A stretch of 64,000 nt of DNA from Planococcus shixiaomingii (GTDB lineage: Bacteria > Bacillota > Bacilli > Bacillales_A > Planococcaceae), in contig NZ_CP129236.1 in assembly GCF_030413615.1 (NCBI RefSeq), positions 1,782,001 to 1,846,000 of the forward strand, in the 5' to 3' direction. This document shows positions 17,045 through 26,017 of the stretch, piece after piece (the stretch's first letter is position 1; every line of letters starts with the position of its first letter). The position numbers and the translations under genes are program-made. A model generated the notes under the pieces. The model was not told where the DNA came from. It did no database searches and saw only the letters and a list, made by a program, of their open reading frames with translations.

Positions 17045-17530
17045 ATGGATGAGGTATTAGAGTACGCAATTAAACTAAGAGAAAGCGGTAAACAAGAAGC
17101 ATCCAATAAGCTGCTGTTGGAGTTGGCTGGTAATTATCCGGAGAACCCACAGGTTAATTACCAGTGCGCATGGAGTTTTGACGTGTTAGGAAAAGAAGAA
17201 AAAGCTGTGCCATATTACGAAAAAGCTATCTGTCTCGGCTTAACGGGAAAAGATTTAGAGGGTGCATTATTGGGATTGGGCAGCACATACAGAACTTTAG
17301 GAGAGTACCAAAAGTCAGAACGTACTTTTTTGAAAGGGATCGAGCTTTTTCCAGCTAATTATGCAATGAAGGCTTTTTACTCGATGACTTTGTATAACTT
17401 GAAGGAACATCAAGCAGCGATGGAAATACTTATCAGCTGTTTAGTGCAGACTTCTACCGATGAAGACATATTAGTTTATAAAAGGGCTCTTGAATTTTAC
17501 TCCGATAAGCTGGATGAAACATGGAAGTAG
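17045..17530 (+). CDS. Tetratricopeptide-repeat protein
   Basis: A 161-residue helical protein with three to four TPR units (ASNKLLLELAGNYPENPQVNYQCAWSFDVLGKEEKAVPYYEKAI, then ALLGLGSTYRTLGEYQKSERTFLKGIELFP, then AMKAFYSMTLYNLKEHQAAMEIL). TPR proteins of this size are protein-interaction adaptors. Start is ATG at 17045 after GGGGGATGG. It lies 64 bases after the MBL gene and could share its transcript. Confidence 0.8.
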   Translation: MDEVLEYAIKLRESGKQEASNKLLLELAGNYPENPQVNYQCAWSFDVLGKEEKAVPYYEKAICLGLTGKDLEGALLGLGSTYRTLGEYQKSERTFLKGIELFPANYAMKAFYSMTLYNLKEHQAAMEILISCLVQTSTDEDILVYKRALEFYSDKLDETWK

Positions 17531-17582
17531 CACAGACTGAGTGAAAGGTTCGTTAAAAATTTAAGAGTGCCAGGGAAAGTGG

Positions 17583-17619
17583 AGTGAGCTGACTAGAAGA
17601 GCTTACTTCTCTTTTTTTA
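17583..17619 (+). terminator. Terminator of the TPR gene
   Basis: AGTGAGCT (17583-17590) pairs with AGCTTACT (17600-17607, one G-U), followed by TCTCTTTTTTT. It overlaps the 3' end of the convergent membrane-protein gene. Confidence 0.55.
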
Positions 17620-18097
17620 TGGGAAGATAAACAGTATTTCCCCCAAGCCGCTTCTTATAAATCCTAAGAAGAGAAGAGACTGCAAACAGTAAAAGGAGAG
17701 ACAGAAAGAGAATTGGCATACCATACTTCGCAAAGTTATCAACCGCTGCAAATAGTATGGATTCATTGATTTCAAATATAATCACAGAAATTGTTCCCAG
17801 CAGGCAGCTCCCAATCAGCCATTTCACTGAATCTCCTTGCAGAAACTTCACATACAGAATGGACATAGAAACGAATAAAAACAGGAGTGAAAAATACATT
17901 AACGTCATCCAGGTAGTTGCCAAAAATCCTTCATATCCCAACGTGCCAATTATAAAATACCAATTTACCAGATAACCAATCACTACTAGTAAATCCAAGA
18001 TAAATAAAGTTCGTTTTTTCAATACAAGGAAAATCAAAGGATTAAGAATCATCAGCACATACATGAAACCAAATACTAGTATCAGAAAACTCGTCAT
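17603..18097 (-). CDS. Polytopic membrane protein of unknown function
   Basis: A 164-residue integral membrane protein with about five helices and a short basic C-terminal tail (RIYKKRLGGNTVYLPIKKEK). No catalytic or transport motif stands out, and the family is not recognised. TTAGGAGAGG precedes the ATG. Monocistronic and convergent with the TPR gene. Confidence 0.65.
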   Translation of the reverse strand: MTSFLILVFGFMYVLMILNPLIFLVLKKRTLFILDLLVVIGYLVNWYFIIGTLGYEGFLATTWMTLMYFSLLFLFVSMSILYVKFLQGDSVKWLIGSCLLGTISVIIFEINESILFAAVDNFAKYGMPILFLSLLLLFAVSSLLRIYKKRLGGNTVYLPIKKEK

Positions 18098-18607
18098 TGC
18101 ATGCCTCTCCTAATGAATATGTATTTTCATATAGATACGGATTCTATAAAGCGATTGCTTAATCCTTCTGCTATATTTTCTGTGTAAATTCATTCCTTAG
18201 TGCTTGGTAGAATAAAAACCATTTCACAATAAGGCAATTAAGAGATTTGAAATATTCTCAGGCCAAGCTTTCAAAGTTTTTAATATGATGCATTTTTACT
18301 TCTGGGTAGTATTTTTTATAGCACCTAGTACAGTATTCACCAAATAATAACGTGTCCGTTCCTTCATAGAGGGATGGTTCTTTATAACGACTTTAAGTAG
18401 TTAGAAATAACTGCATTGTATAACAACCCTTTAACTTAAAATTCCCCTATGCTAAGTTCGTCTAGAGAGAGTTTAGAAGCCGAATGCTCAGGGAAAAGAA
18501 AAAGACGAACAGTTTACTAAAAATTCAGAAATTTTAATGGTGTTTGATTGAGAGTCTCTAAGCAGGCTTTTTTTACTTTCTAAGAAAGAAGAAAGGAGGT
18601 TCAGATC
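18098..18607. other. Urease upstream region
   Basis: About 510 AT-rich bases before ureA. I looked for a GlnR/TnrA-type TGTNA-N7-TNACA box and a consensus promoter and found none convincing. The last 15 bases hold the AAAGGAGG site for ureA. Confidence 0.5.
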
Positions 18608-18910
18608 ATGCATTTATTGCCTCGGGAGATTGATAAACTGATGATTGTCGTAGCAGCAGATCTTGCGAAAAGACGGAGAGACAGAGGATTGAAACTTAAC
18701 CATCCGGAAGCAGTAGCTCTTATTACTTACGAGGTGGTAGAAGGAGCGAGGGACGGGCGAACAGTTGCGGAATTGATGGAATTTGGAGCCACCATCTTAT
18801 CGCGGGACGACGTTATGGAAGGAATCCCTGAAATGATCAAAGATATTCAAGTGGAAGCCACTTTTCCTGACGGAACAAAACTAGTAACTGTCCATAGCCC
18901 AATTCGTTAA
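18608..18910 (+). CDS. ureA: Urease gamma subunit
   Basis: The 100-residue UreA of the (UreABC)3 nickel urease, which hydrolyses urea to ammonia and carbamate in the cytosol. Near-full family match: [56 protein letters not shown], and the C-terminal [18 protein letters not shown]. Length is the usual 100. AAAGGAGGTTCAG precedes the ATG. First gene of ureABCEFGD. Confidence 0.97.
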   Translation: MHLLPREIDKLMIVVAADLAKRRRDRGLKLNHPEAVALITYEVVEGARDGRTVAELMEFGATILSRDDVMEGIPEMIKDIQVEATFPDGTKLVTVHSPIR

Positions 18911-18934
18911 CTTGATCAAAGGAGGAATCGCCAT

Positions 18935-19258
18935 ATGGAACCTGGACAATATGTGCTAAGAGATGAAGACATAATTTGCAACGCAGGAAGAGAAGTAAGT
19001 GCGGTTTATGTCGTTAATACAGGCGACCGGCCCGTACAGGTTGGCTCGCATTTCCATTTTTACGAAGTGAATCCAGCTCTTCAATTCGACAGAGAAAAGG
19101 CTTACGGAAAGCGGTTGGATATTCCTGCAGGATCTGCGGTCCGTTTTGAGCCTGGCGACGAAAAAGAAATTCAGCTGATTCAGTTTGTCGGAGAACGCCG
19201 CGTGTACGGTTTCAATAACAAGGTGGATGGTCCACTGGAAAGCAGGGATGAATCATGA
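18935..19258 (+). CDS. ureB: Urease beta subunit
   Basis: The 107-residue beta subunit. It is recognised by [65 protein letters not shown], a jelly-roll-like stretch conserved in all UreB. AAAGGAGG precedes the ATG, 24 bases after ureA. The stop overlaps the ureC start (ATGA), indicating translational coupling. Confidence 0.97.
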   Translation: MEPGQYVLRDEDIICNAGREVSAVYVVNTGDRPVQVGSHFHFYEVNPALQFDREKAYGKRLDIPAGSAVRFEPGDEKEIQLIQFVGERRVYGFNNKVDGPLESRDES

Positions 19259-20967
19259 GTTTCAAAATGACCAGAAAGCAATACGCAGAAATGTTTGGTC
19301 CAACAACAGGGGATGCAGTCCGCCTTGCCGATACCGATATTTTTATACAGATCGAGAAAGACTATACGACCTATGGTGAAGAAATGGTGTTCGGCGGAGG
19401 AAAAGTCATCCGTGATGGAATGGGTCAGCACCCATTAGCCACACGCGACGAAGGGGTGGCAGACGTCATCATTACAAACGTTATTATTTTTGACTATACC
19501 GGAATTGTAAAAGCGGATCTTGCTATCCGTGATGGCAAGATATTCGGTATCGGAAAAAGCGGAAACCCGCTCATAATGGACAACGTGGACATCGTCGTTG
19601 GAGCAGCAACAGAAGTAATTGCAGGTGAAGGGCTGATTGTAACAGCTGGCACCATAGATACGCACGTGCATTTCGTGAATCCTGAACAAGTCCAAGTGGC
19701 GCTGTCAGCTGGAACGACCACATTGATCGGCGGAGGCATGGGCCCAGGAACAGCATCAAAAGCGACAACCGTTACACCTGGCGAATGGAATATCCACCGG
19801 ATGCTGGAAGCTGCAGAAGGATTGCCGATAAATATCGGTTTTACAGGAAAAGGCCATGCAGCGGCTACCGCGCCTTTGGCAGAACAAATCAAAGCGGGTG
19901 CTATAGGATTAAAAGTGCATGAAGATTGGGGCGCAACGGGTTCTTCTCTTGATCATGCGCTGAGTGTTGCCGAGGAATACGACGTTCAAGTCGCTCTTCA
20001 TGCCGATACTTTAAACGAGAGCGGCTTTATGGAGCAAACGATGGCAGCAGTGAAAGACCGCGTCCTTCATATGTATCATACAGAAGGAGCAGGCGGCGGT
20101 CATGCGCCGGACTTGATAAAATCAGCAGGCTACAACAATATATTACCGTCTTCGACCAACCCCACCCTCCCCTACACAATTAATACGATTGACGAACATT
20201 TAGATATGGTGATGGTAGCCCATCACTTGAACCCTTCAGTACCGGAAGATATAGCTTTTGCCGATTCTAGAATACGGCGCGAAACGATTGCTGCAGAAGA
20301 CATTTTACAAGACATGGGCGTATTCAGTATGGTCAGCTCCGACTCTCAAGCCATGGGACGCGTGGCAGAAGTCGTATTACGCACGTGGCAAGTAGCCGAC
20401 AAGATGAAAATGCAGCGCGGAATTATGCAAGGCGACGCCGAATATGCTGACAATAACCGAGCAAAACGCTATATTGCAAAATATACAATCAACCCGGCGA
20501 TCACTCATGGCATTTCGAAGCATGTCGGCTCAATTGAAGTCGGTAAAATGGCGGATCTTGTTTTATGGAATCCTGCATTCTTCGGAGTGAAACCAGAAAT
20601 GGTTCTGAAAAATGGCATGGCCGTTGTCGGTTTGATGGGAGATGCCAATGCATCTATTCCAACTCCCCAGCCTTATATTTCTCGGCCAATGTACGCTCAA
20701 TTCGGCAAAGCGCTGACGAGAAATTCTGCTACGTTCATTTCTCAAGCGGCTTTTGATGATGGTGTCCATGACATGCTGGGACTTCAAAAAATTATCTTGC
20801 CTGTCGGCGGCATCCGCACTTTATCGAAAAAAGATATGAAACTGAATTCGGAAACGCCGGATATCACAGTGGATCCGCAAACGTACGAGGTAAAAATAAA
20901 CGGAGAACTGCTGACATGTGCGCCTGTAGACAAGGTGCCGATGGGGCAGCGATATTTCTTATTCTGA
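19255..20967 (+). CDS. ureC: Urease alpha subunit (catalytic, nickel-binding)
   Basis: The 570-residue catalytic subunit, usual length. Nickel ligands and active-site elements are in place: THVHF near residue 137, the carbamylated Lys220 in [51 protein letters not shown] and the Asp of SSDSQAMGR. The mobile-flap cysteine that usually precedes the two His (Cys322 in Sporosarcina pasteurii numbering) is Ala322 here (MVAHHLN). That Cys is not essential in studied ureases, so the enzyme should be active but less sensitive to thiol reagents. Four-base overlap with ureB. Confidence 0.97.
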   Translation: MSFKMTRKQYAEMFGPTTGDAVRLADTDIFIQIEKDYTTYGEEMVFGGGKVIRDGMGQHPLATRDEGVADVIITNVIIFDYTGIVKADLAIRDGKIFGIGKSGNPLIMDNVDIVVGAATEVIAGEGLIVTAGTIDTHVHFVNPEQVQVALSAGTTTLIGGGMGPGTASKATTVTPGEWNIHRMLEAAEGLPINIGFTGKGHAAATAPLAEQIKAGAIGLKVHEDWGATGSSLDHALSVAEEYDVQVALHADTLNESGFMEQTMAAVKDRVLHMYHTEGAGGGHAPDLIKSAGYNNILPSSTNPTLPYTINTIDEHLDMVMVAHHLNPSVPEDIAFADSRIRRETIAAEDILQDMGVFSMVSSDSQAMGRVAEVVLRTWQVADKMKMQRGIMQGDAEYADNNRAKRYIAKYTINPAITHGISKHVGSIEVGKMADLVLWNPAFFGVKPEMVLKNGMAVVGLMGDANASIPTPQPYISRPMYAQFGKALTRNSATFISQAAFDDGVHDMLGLQKIILPVGGIRTLSKKDMKLNSETPDITVDPQTYEVKINGELLTCAPVDKVPMGQRYFLF

Positions 20968-20978
20968 GGTGAAGTGCA

Positions 20979-21434
20979 TTGATTATTGAAAAAGTGGTTG
21001 CGAACATAGAAGAAATGGAAGAACGGGAAGTCAAAAAACGACACATTGAAAAAGTATATTTGGAAAGTGCTTTTTTGGTCAAAAGGATTCAACGGGTTAA
21101 AACCGATCACGGCAACGAACTCGGGATCCGCTTGAAAGAAGCACGCGAGCTCGTTGCAGGGGATGTACTGTTTATGGATGATAAAAACATGATTGTGGTC
21201 GATGTATTATCCGATGATTTAATTGTCATCAGTCCCCGCAGCATAGAAGAAATGGGGAACATTGCTCATCAACTTGGAAACCGGCATTTGCCCGCTCAAT
21301 TTGAAGGCACCGATATGCTTGTCCAATACGATTACTTAGTGGTGGAGTTACTGCAGGAAATGGGAATTCCGTTCAGGCGAGAAGACCGTAAAGTGAAAAA
21401 AGCATTTCGCCATATCGGCCACAGCCATGAATAA
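20979..21434 (+). CDS. ureE: Urease accessory protein, nickel metallochaperone
   Basis: The 151-residue UreE, which delivers nickel to the apo-urease complex. The N-terminal peptide-binding domain includes [20 protein letters not shown] sequence ([26 protein letters not shown]). The metal-binding C-terminal domain has GNRHLPAQF with its His and the short tail RHIGHSHE with three His. There is no long polyhistidine tail. The start is TTG at 20979 after TGAGGTGAAG. The 3' end overlaps ureF by 8 bases. Confidence 0.92.
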   Translation: MIIEKVVANIEEMEEREVKKRHIEKVYLESAFLVKRIQRVKTDHGNELGIRLKEARELVAGDVLFMDDKNMIVVDVLSDDLIVISPRSIEEMGNIAHQLGNRHLPAQFEGTDMLVQYDYLVVELLQEMGIPFRREDRKVKKAFRHIGHSHE

Positions 21435-22113
21435 AAATTTGCTTTCCTTGTTTCAGTTATGTGATTCCGGCTTGCCGACTGGAGCATTCAGCCATTCATT
21501 CGGATTGGAAAGTTATATACAAGCAAATACGATAATAGACAAAAAAACATTTTTTGATTGGCTTAAAGTCTATGTCCACGATCAATTAATCTATACAGAT
21601 GGACTGGTCTGCCGCTTGGTATTTGAAGCACTTGAGCAACAAAAATTTGAAGCGATATGGAAGTGGGACCGGATGTTAATGGTTCAAAATATGCCGAGGG
21701 AAACCAGGGAAGGTACTCAAATGATCGGTGACCGCTTGTTGAAAATCGCCCAATCGCTCTTTGATTTCCCTGTGCTTGCCCTTTACAGGGAACGAATTGA
21801 AAATAAACAGGCGTTTGCCCATCCTTCAATTGTCTTTACGATGATTGCCCATGGTCTGGATGTTTCGAAGGAAAATGCCATTCTATATTATTTGTATTCA
21901 GCTTCGTCGAGCCTTACTCAAAATGCAGTCCGCGCAATTCCTTTGGGACAGACGGCAGGAATCATGGTCACACATGAATTTCATCCTGAACTGCAATTGG
22001 CAACGGAGAAGATTATGCAGTTAACGGAAGAAGATTTCGGGATAGTTTCACCTGGGCTAGAACTTTCCCAAATGCAGCATGAACGTGTAAATATCCGCAT
22101 TTTCATGTCTTAA
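21427..22113 (+). CDS. ureF: Urease accessory protein UreF
   Basis: A 228-residue all-helical activator that joins UreD(H) and UreG in the nickel-insertion complex. It carries [21 protein letters not shown] at residues 11-31, the family signature, then [18 protein letters not shown] and the C-terminal [21 protein letters not shown]. Start is ATG inside the end of ureE, with no clear independent ribosome binding site, so translation is probably coupled. Confidence 0.95.
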   Translation: MNKNLLSLFQLCDSGLPTGAFSHSFGLESYIQANTIIDKKTFFDWLKVYVHDQLIYTDGLVCRLVFEALEQQKFEAIWKWDRMLMVQNMPRETREGTQMIGDRLLKIAQSLFDFPVLALYRERIENKQAFAHPSIVFTMIAHGLDVSKENAILYYLYSASSSLTQNAVRAIPLGQTAGIMVTHEFHPELQLATEKIMQLTEEDFGIVSPGLELSQMQHERVNIRIFMS

Positions 22114-22148
22114 ACCAGAAATTTTTAATGAGAAAAGGAAGTGTTTGA

Positions 22149-22760
22149 ATGGGACCGATTAAAATTGGTGTCGGCGGGCCGGTAGGAGCAGGAAAAACCA
22201 TGCTCGTCGAAAAAATCACCCGCAATTTAGAGCAAGAAATAGATATGGCCGTTGTTACAAATGATATATACACGAAGGAAGATGCAAAATTTCTAATGGA
22301 AAATGGCGTACTTCCAGAAGACCGCATCATTGGGGTTGAAACAGGAGGGTGTCCGCATACGGCAATCCGTGAAGATGCATCGATGAACTTCGCAGCAATC
22401 GACGAATTGGTGAAGCGCCATCCAGAAGTTGAACTTATTTTCGTTGAAAGCGGCGGGGACAACTTAGCCGCAACTTTCAGTCCTGAACTCGTCGATTTTT
22501 CAATTTACATCATTGATGTCGCACAAGGCGAAAAAATCCCAAGAAAAGGCGGACAAGGAATGATCAAGTCCGATTTGTTCGTTATCAATAAAACCGACCT
22601 TGCCCCTTATGTAGGTGCCCGTCTAGACGTTATGGCTTCAGATACAAAAGTGTTCCGCGGCGAAAAACCGTTCGTGTTTACAAATTTGAAAACCGAGGAA
22701 GGGCTTGATCAAGTTATTGACTGGTTGAAGTCTCACGTATTGTTAAAAGGGTTAGAATAA
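22149..22760 (+). CDS. ureG: Urease accessory GTPase UreG
   Basis: A 203-residue SIMIBI GTPase that powers nickel delivery. The P-loop is GGPVGAGKT (residues 9-17), the nickel/zinc-binding CPH is at 68-70 ([15 protein letters not shown]), switch regions include [16 protein letters not shown] and [13 protein letters not shown] gives the NKxD base-recognition motif. AAAAGGAAG precedes the ATG. Confidence 0.97.
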   Translation: MGPIKIGVGGPVGAGKTMLVEKITRNLEQEIDMAVVTNDIYTKEDAKFLMENGVLPEDRIIGVETGGCPHTAIREDASMNFAAIDELVKRHPEVELIFVESGGDNLAATFSPELVDFSIYIIDVAQGEKIPRKGGQGMIKSDLFVINKTDLAPYVGARLDVMASDTKVFRGEKPFVFTNLKTEEGLDQVIDWLKSHVLLKGLE

Positions 22761-22761
22761 G

Positions 22762-23586
22762 ATGACCCAATGGACAGGCGAGTTATCGCTGGATTTAGAA
22801 GATAGAAAAGGAAAAACCGTTGCTAAAAATGTATATTTTCAAGGTGCATTCAAAGTGATGCGGCCGATTTACCATGACGATACAGGAAAAGTTTGTTACT
22901 ATTTGCTGAATCCTGGAGGAGGATATTTAGACGGGGATCGATACCGGATGAACATCACGGCCGACGCAGGTGCTAAAGTTACCTTAACCACACAATCTGC
23001 TACGAAAGTGTATAAAACGCCAAAGGGCCATGCTTATCAAGAAACAGAAATAGTCTTGAAAAATGGAAGTTATCTGGAATTTCTTCCCGATCCCCTTATT
23101 GCTTATGAAAATGCACATTACCGGCAAAGAAACACCGTTCGGATGGAAACAGGAGCTGTGTTTTTATATACCGATATTTTAACGCCCGGCTGGTCCCCCA
23201 GTGGAAAGAAATTCACCTACCATACAGTCCAGTTGATCAATGAAATTTACGTTGAGGGGGAACTTGTGGTATTTGACCATATTAAACTGTCCCCGGAAAA
23301 GCAGAACATTCTGGGATTGGGTTTTATGGAAGGATACAGCCATATTGGTTCGATGATTGTAGTCGGGGGGCAAACAGATAGCGAGTTGCTCAATGTATTA
23401 TACGAGTCGATTCGATCTCAAGGAGCCGATGTGAAGTTCGGTTTATCACAATTGATTATTCCGGGCTTTAGCATTCGGATATTGGCCAACTCAACACAAG
23501 TAATCGAAAGAATTATCGCCGCGTGCCATCGATTAATCCATGAACGCTGGTACGGAACCACCCCAAACTCATTGAGAAAGTATTAG
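22762..23586 (+). CDS. ureD: Urease accessory protein UreD (UreH)
   Basis: A 274-residue UreD/UreH scaffold that binds apo-urease and channels nickel from UreG. It is recognised by VYFQGAFKVMRPIYHDDTGKVCYYLLNPGGGYLDGDRY, TTQSATKVYKTP, YLEFLPDPLIAYENAHYRQ and TDILTPGWSPSGKKF. It starts one base after the ureG stop, with AAAAGGG upstream inside ureG. Its position last in the operon is as in Bacillus and Sporosarcina. A strong terminator follows. Confidence 0.95.
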   Translation: MTQWTGELSLDLEDRKGKTVAKNVYFQGAFKVMRPIYHDDTGKVCYYLLNPGGGYLDGDRYRMNITADAGAKVTLTTQSATKVYKTPKGHAYQETEIVLKNGSYLEFLPDPLIAYENAHYRQRNTVRMETGAVFLYTDILTPGWSPSGKKFTYHTVQLINEIYVEGELVVFDHIKLSPEKQNILGLGFMEGYSHIGSMIVVGGQTDSELLNVLYESIRSQGADVKFGLSQLIIPGFSIRILANSTQVIERIIAACHRLIHERWYGTTPNSLRKY

Positions 23587-23592
23587 GCTCTT

Positions 23593-23628
23593 AAAAATCT
23601 ATCAGTTCTGAAAGCTGATAGATTTTTT
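23593..23628 (+). terminator. Terminator of the urease operon
   Basis: A perfect 13-bp stem (23593-23605 with 23615-23627) followed by T, 7 bases after the ureD stop. Confidence 0.85.
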
Positions 23629-23660
23629 ATAGTAAGTGATGGAGAGTATGCATTTCTTTT

Positions 23661-23686
23661 AGTAAGCAGGTTACTTACTCTATAAT
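23661..23686 (+). promoter_or_regulatory. Putative -10 element and dyad upstream of YheE-like gene
   Basis: TATAAT (23681-23686) is preceded by the inverted repeat AGTAAG (23661-23666) and CTTACT (23674-23679). The -35 (TTTAGT) is poor, so an activator or a repressor site in the spacer is possible. Confidence 0.45.
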
Positions 23687-23731
23687 GAGGGGAAATGTTA
23701 AAACAGAAAATGTTTTAAGGAGGCCAAGATC

Positions 23732-24205
23732 ATGTATGAAGAGAAGAGGGATGAACCAGAACTGAAAGATTTTGAAGTGAAGCCGGTCTTTGAGGAACGA
23801 ATTCATCAAAGATATGCTTTTACATTTAAAATAGAGGACCATGTTTTTAAAGGCCATTTTCATGAAAACCAAATTCATTGGCTGCATCCTCATCCAAAAC
23901 AATTGATTGGTGAAGATAAAATAGATGCAATTGAATCCGTTATTCATAGTTTAATGGTGCAATACGGTATTTCGACTGATACACAGGAATTGGAAGTCAA
24001 ACCAGTTTTTGAAGATAAAGCTTACAAACGCCACCAATTCACCTTGAAGGTACAAGGAGAGCAGTACAAGGGATTTGTCCATGAAAGTGAAATTCAATGG
24101 TTCCATCCGCAGCCAAACCAAAAGATGAAAGAAGAACAAGTTCAAGCAATCGAAGCTGAAATTCAAGAGAAATTCGAAGATTTTAAGAAAGAGGAAGATA
24201 AATAA
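23732..24205 (+). CDS. Tandem-duplicated YheE-like (DUF5342-like) protein
   Basis: A 157-residue cytosolic protein made of two homologous units. Unit 1 (about 14-78) has FEVKPVFEERIHQRYAFTF, FKGHFHENQIHWLHPHP and IDAIESVIHSLM. Unit 2 (about 86-150) has LEVKPVFEDKAYKRHQFTL, YKGFVHESEIQWFHPQP and VQAIEAEIQEKF. The pattern resembles the single-unit Bacillus YheE family, whose function is unknown. The last ten residues are mostly Glu and Lys. AAGGAGG precedes the ATG. It lies between urease and the ABC importer but has its own promoter-like region. Confidence 0.7.
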   Translation: MYEEKRDEPELKDFEVKPVFEERIHQRYAFTFKIEDHVFKGHFHENQIHWLHPHPKQLIGEDKIDAIESVIHSLMVQYGISTDTQELEVKPVFEDKAYKRHQFTLKVQGEQYKGFVHESEIQWFHPQPNQKMKEEQVQAIEAEIQEKFEDFKKEEDK

Positions 24206-24411
24206 AAAGAAGACTGGAAAATTAAAAAGTTAAATACTTAACCGATATATCGCCAAACAACTGCAACTCACTTTCATGCTTCAAAGTGAATGTTTTTGTA
24301 TTTGCAATGAGTAACCGCAGGATTAAGAGAAGCGGCTGAGGCCGCACCCAGCGGTAACCGTTCGCCCTGAAGCAAAACGAATAAAGTTTACAAGAATTTT
24401 TTGTCAACATA
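24206..24411. other. Intergenic stretch with a GC-rich patch
   Basis: About 200 bases. A locally GC-rich patch around 24325-24370 contains GCGGC-TGAG-GCCGC and stands out from its AT-rich surroundings; origin unknown. No gene is supported. Confidence 0.4.
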
Positions 24412-24445
24412 AAAGAAAGTCCTGCTTAATTGCAGGACTTTCTTT
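24412..24445. terminator. Bidirectional terminator between YheE-like gene and ABC importer
   Basis: A perfect 14-bp stem (24412-24425 with 24432-24445) with AAAA/TTT flanks. On the minus strand it directly follows the stop of the solute-binding protein gene. Confidence 0.85.
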
Positions 24446-24448
24446 CGT

Positions 24449-26017
24449 TTACTCGATCTTCTTATCCCATTCCTCGATATTCCACAAGACACCGAAGCCA
24501 TGATGGCCAAGTGTGCGTGTGCTGATTCCTGTCACGTTTTCATTGACTCCGTATAAAGCTTGCAGGTAAACAAGAAAATTATAAGGCGGATCAATGGTCA
24601 GTTCTTCTTGAAATTGATGATAGTATGCTTTTCTTTCTTCGATATTTGCCGTCGTTCTTGCTTTCATCAGAAATTCGTCAACATTGGCATTTTTGTAAGA
24701 ACCGAAATTATACTGTCCGTCGCCTATTTCGCTGCTGTGGAACAGGCGGTACGTATGGTCATCCGGATCAAATTCACTGCCCCAGCCAATGATTAACGCA
24801 TCTTCGCCGTCATAGTCGATGGCATTGGCATCAACTGGCTTGGGTTTGGCAATTATGCCAAATGGTTTAAGCTGTTCAGAAACGACATTGGCAAGAGCAA
24901 CACGTACAGTGTCTTGGATTGGAGAGACAAGTTCAAATTCAAAACGCTGTCCATCTTTTATCAGCACACCATCAGAGCCTTTAACCCACCCAGCTTCTGC
25001 TAAAAGTTGTTTTGCTTTTTGTGGGTTATACGTATATCCTGCGCCATTAGAAGTTCCAGCCCACGATTTTTGCAAAGGCCCGTATGCTGCTTCTCCTTTG
25101 CCGGCCAGAATTCCTTCTACTAACTCATTCCGGTTTACCGCGTAATTCATCGCTTGGCGAACCTTGTTATCCTGGAACAAAGGAAGTTCAAAATTATACA
25201 AGACTGCCCGGTAGTCGGCTGTAGGTATTTCATGTACTGAGTAGGGATCACTATGCTTGGTACTGGCCAGTTGGTTAGGCTCTATGAGAGCCAAATCTAT
25301 TTCGCCGGTTTTCAATTGAAGGATCCGTGTATTTGCATCCGGCACTGCTTTAAAAACAACTTCGTCAAGCTTGGGGGCAGGGCCGTAATAATTATCATTT
25401 CGCTCTAATGTAATGGTATGGTCGCTATCCCATGTCTTTAATTTGAAAGGACCATTGCCAACAGGGTTTTGATTGAATTCTGTCGTATTGAGATCTTCGC
25501 CGCGCAACAAATGTTCAGGAATAATTCCGATTTTCAGCTTATCCAAAAGAGGAGGGAAGGGGCGGTTCAAAGTTATTTCTACTTCATGGATACCTATTAC
25601 TTTAACTGAAGAAATTTCATTAAACTCTCCGGCAATCGGCGTATTCGTTTTCGGATCAAGGAGTTGATCAAATGTGAATTTCACATCTTGTGCAGTAACC
25701 GGTTCACCGTCTTGCCATGTTGCGTTTTGCCGAAGCTTAAAGGTATAAGTCAGCTGATCATCTGAAATTTCCCAGCTTTTAGCTAAATCAGGGGTAACCT
25801 TGTTTTCTTCATCCGGTTTAGTTAATCCCCTAAATAACAAGTTATCAATTTCCTGGCTCTCGTCCAAAACAGGGTTGATTTTCTCAATCTCTGAAGCCAT
25901 TCCGTAAACTAGCTGTTTTGTTTGGGTTGAATCGGCTGAAGGGCTGTTTTCTAGGTTGCAACCAGCAAGGCCGGCTAAAGCAGCCACCATTAAAATATTT
26001 CTCAGTTTTTTATTCAT
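24449..26017 (-). CDS. Peptide/nickel-type ABC importer, solute-binding lipoprotein
   Basis: A 522-residue family-5 extracellular solute-binding protein. It has a lipobox GLAGC (Cys20) and the domain order of DppA/OppA/NikA: LVYGMASEIEKINPVLDES, YTFKLRQNATWQDGEPVTAQDVKFTFDQLLDP, NGPFKLKTWDSDHTITLERNDNYYGPAPKLDEVVF and VRQAMNYAVNRNELVEGILAGKGEAAYGPL. It captures a peptide or a metal chelate outside the membrane. The start overlaps the ATPase stop by 8 bases. The convergent urease operon makes nickel supply a reasonable hypothesis, but the sequence alone does not fix the ligand. Confidence 0.85.
   Translation of the reverse strand: MNKKLRNILMVAALAGLAGCNLENSPSADSTQTKQLVYGMASEIEKINPVLDESQEIDNLLFRGLTKPDEENKVTPDLAKSWEISDDQLTYTFKLRQNATWQDGEPVTAQDVKFTFDQLLDPKTNTPIAGEFNEISSVKVIGIHEVEITLNRPFPPLLDKLKIGIIPEHLLRGEDLNTTEFNQNPVGNGPFKLKTWDSDHTITLERNDNYYGPAPKLDEVVFKAVPDANTRILQLKTGEIDLALIEPNQLASTKHSDPYSVHEIPTADYRAVLYNFELPLFQDNKVRQAMNYAVNRNELVEGILAGKGEAAYGPLQKSWAGTSNGAGYTYNPQKAKQLLAEAGWVKGSDGVLIKDGQRFEFELVSPIQDTVRVALANVVSEQLKPFGIIAKPKPVDANAIDYDGEDALIIGWGSEFDPDDHTYRLFHSSEIGDGQYNFGSYKNANVDEFLMKARTTANIEERKAYYHQFQEELTIDPPYNFLVYLQALYGVNENVTGISTRTLGHHGFGVLWNIEEWDKKIE

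Noticed and set aside
18098..18607. Possible GlnR/TnrA box before ureA
   Set aside because: No stretch fits TGTNA-N7-TNACA on careful reading.
19494..19892. Antisense frame within ureC
   Set aside because: Shadow of a highly conserved urease coding sequence.
24325..24370. GC-rich patch as a possible insertion remnant
   Set aside because: Too short to identify, with no target duplication or terminal repeats.
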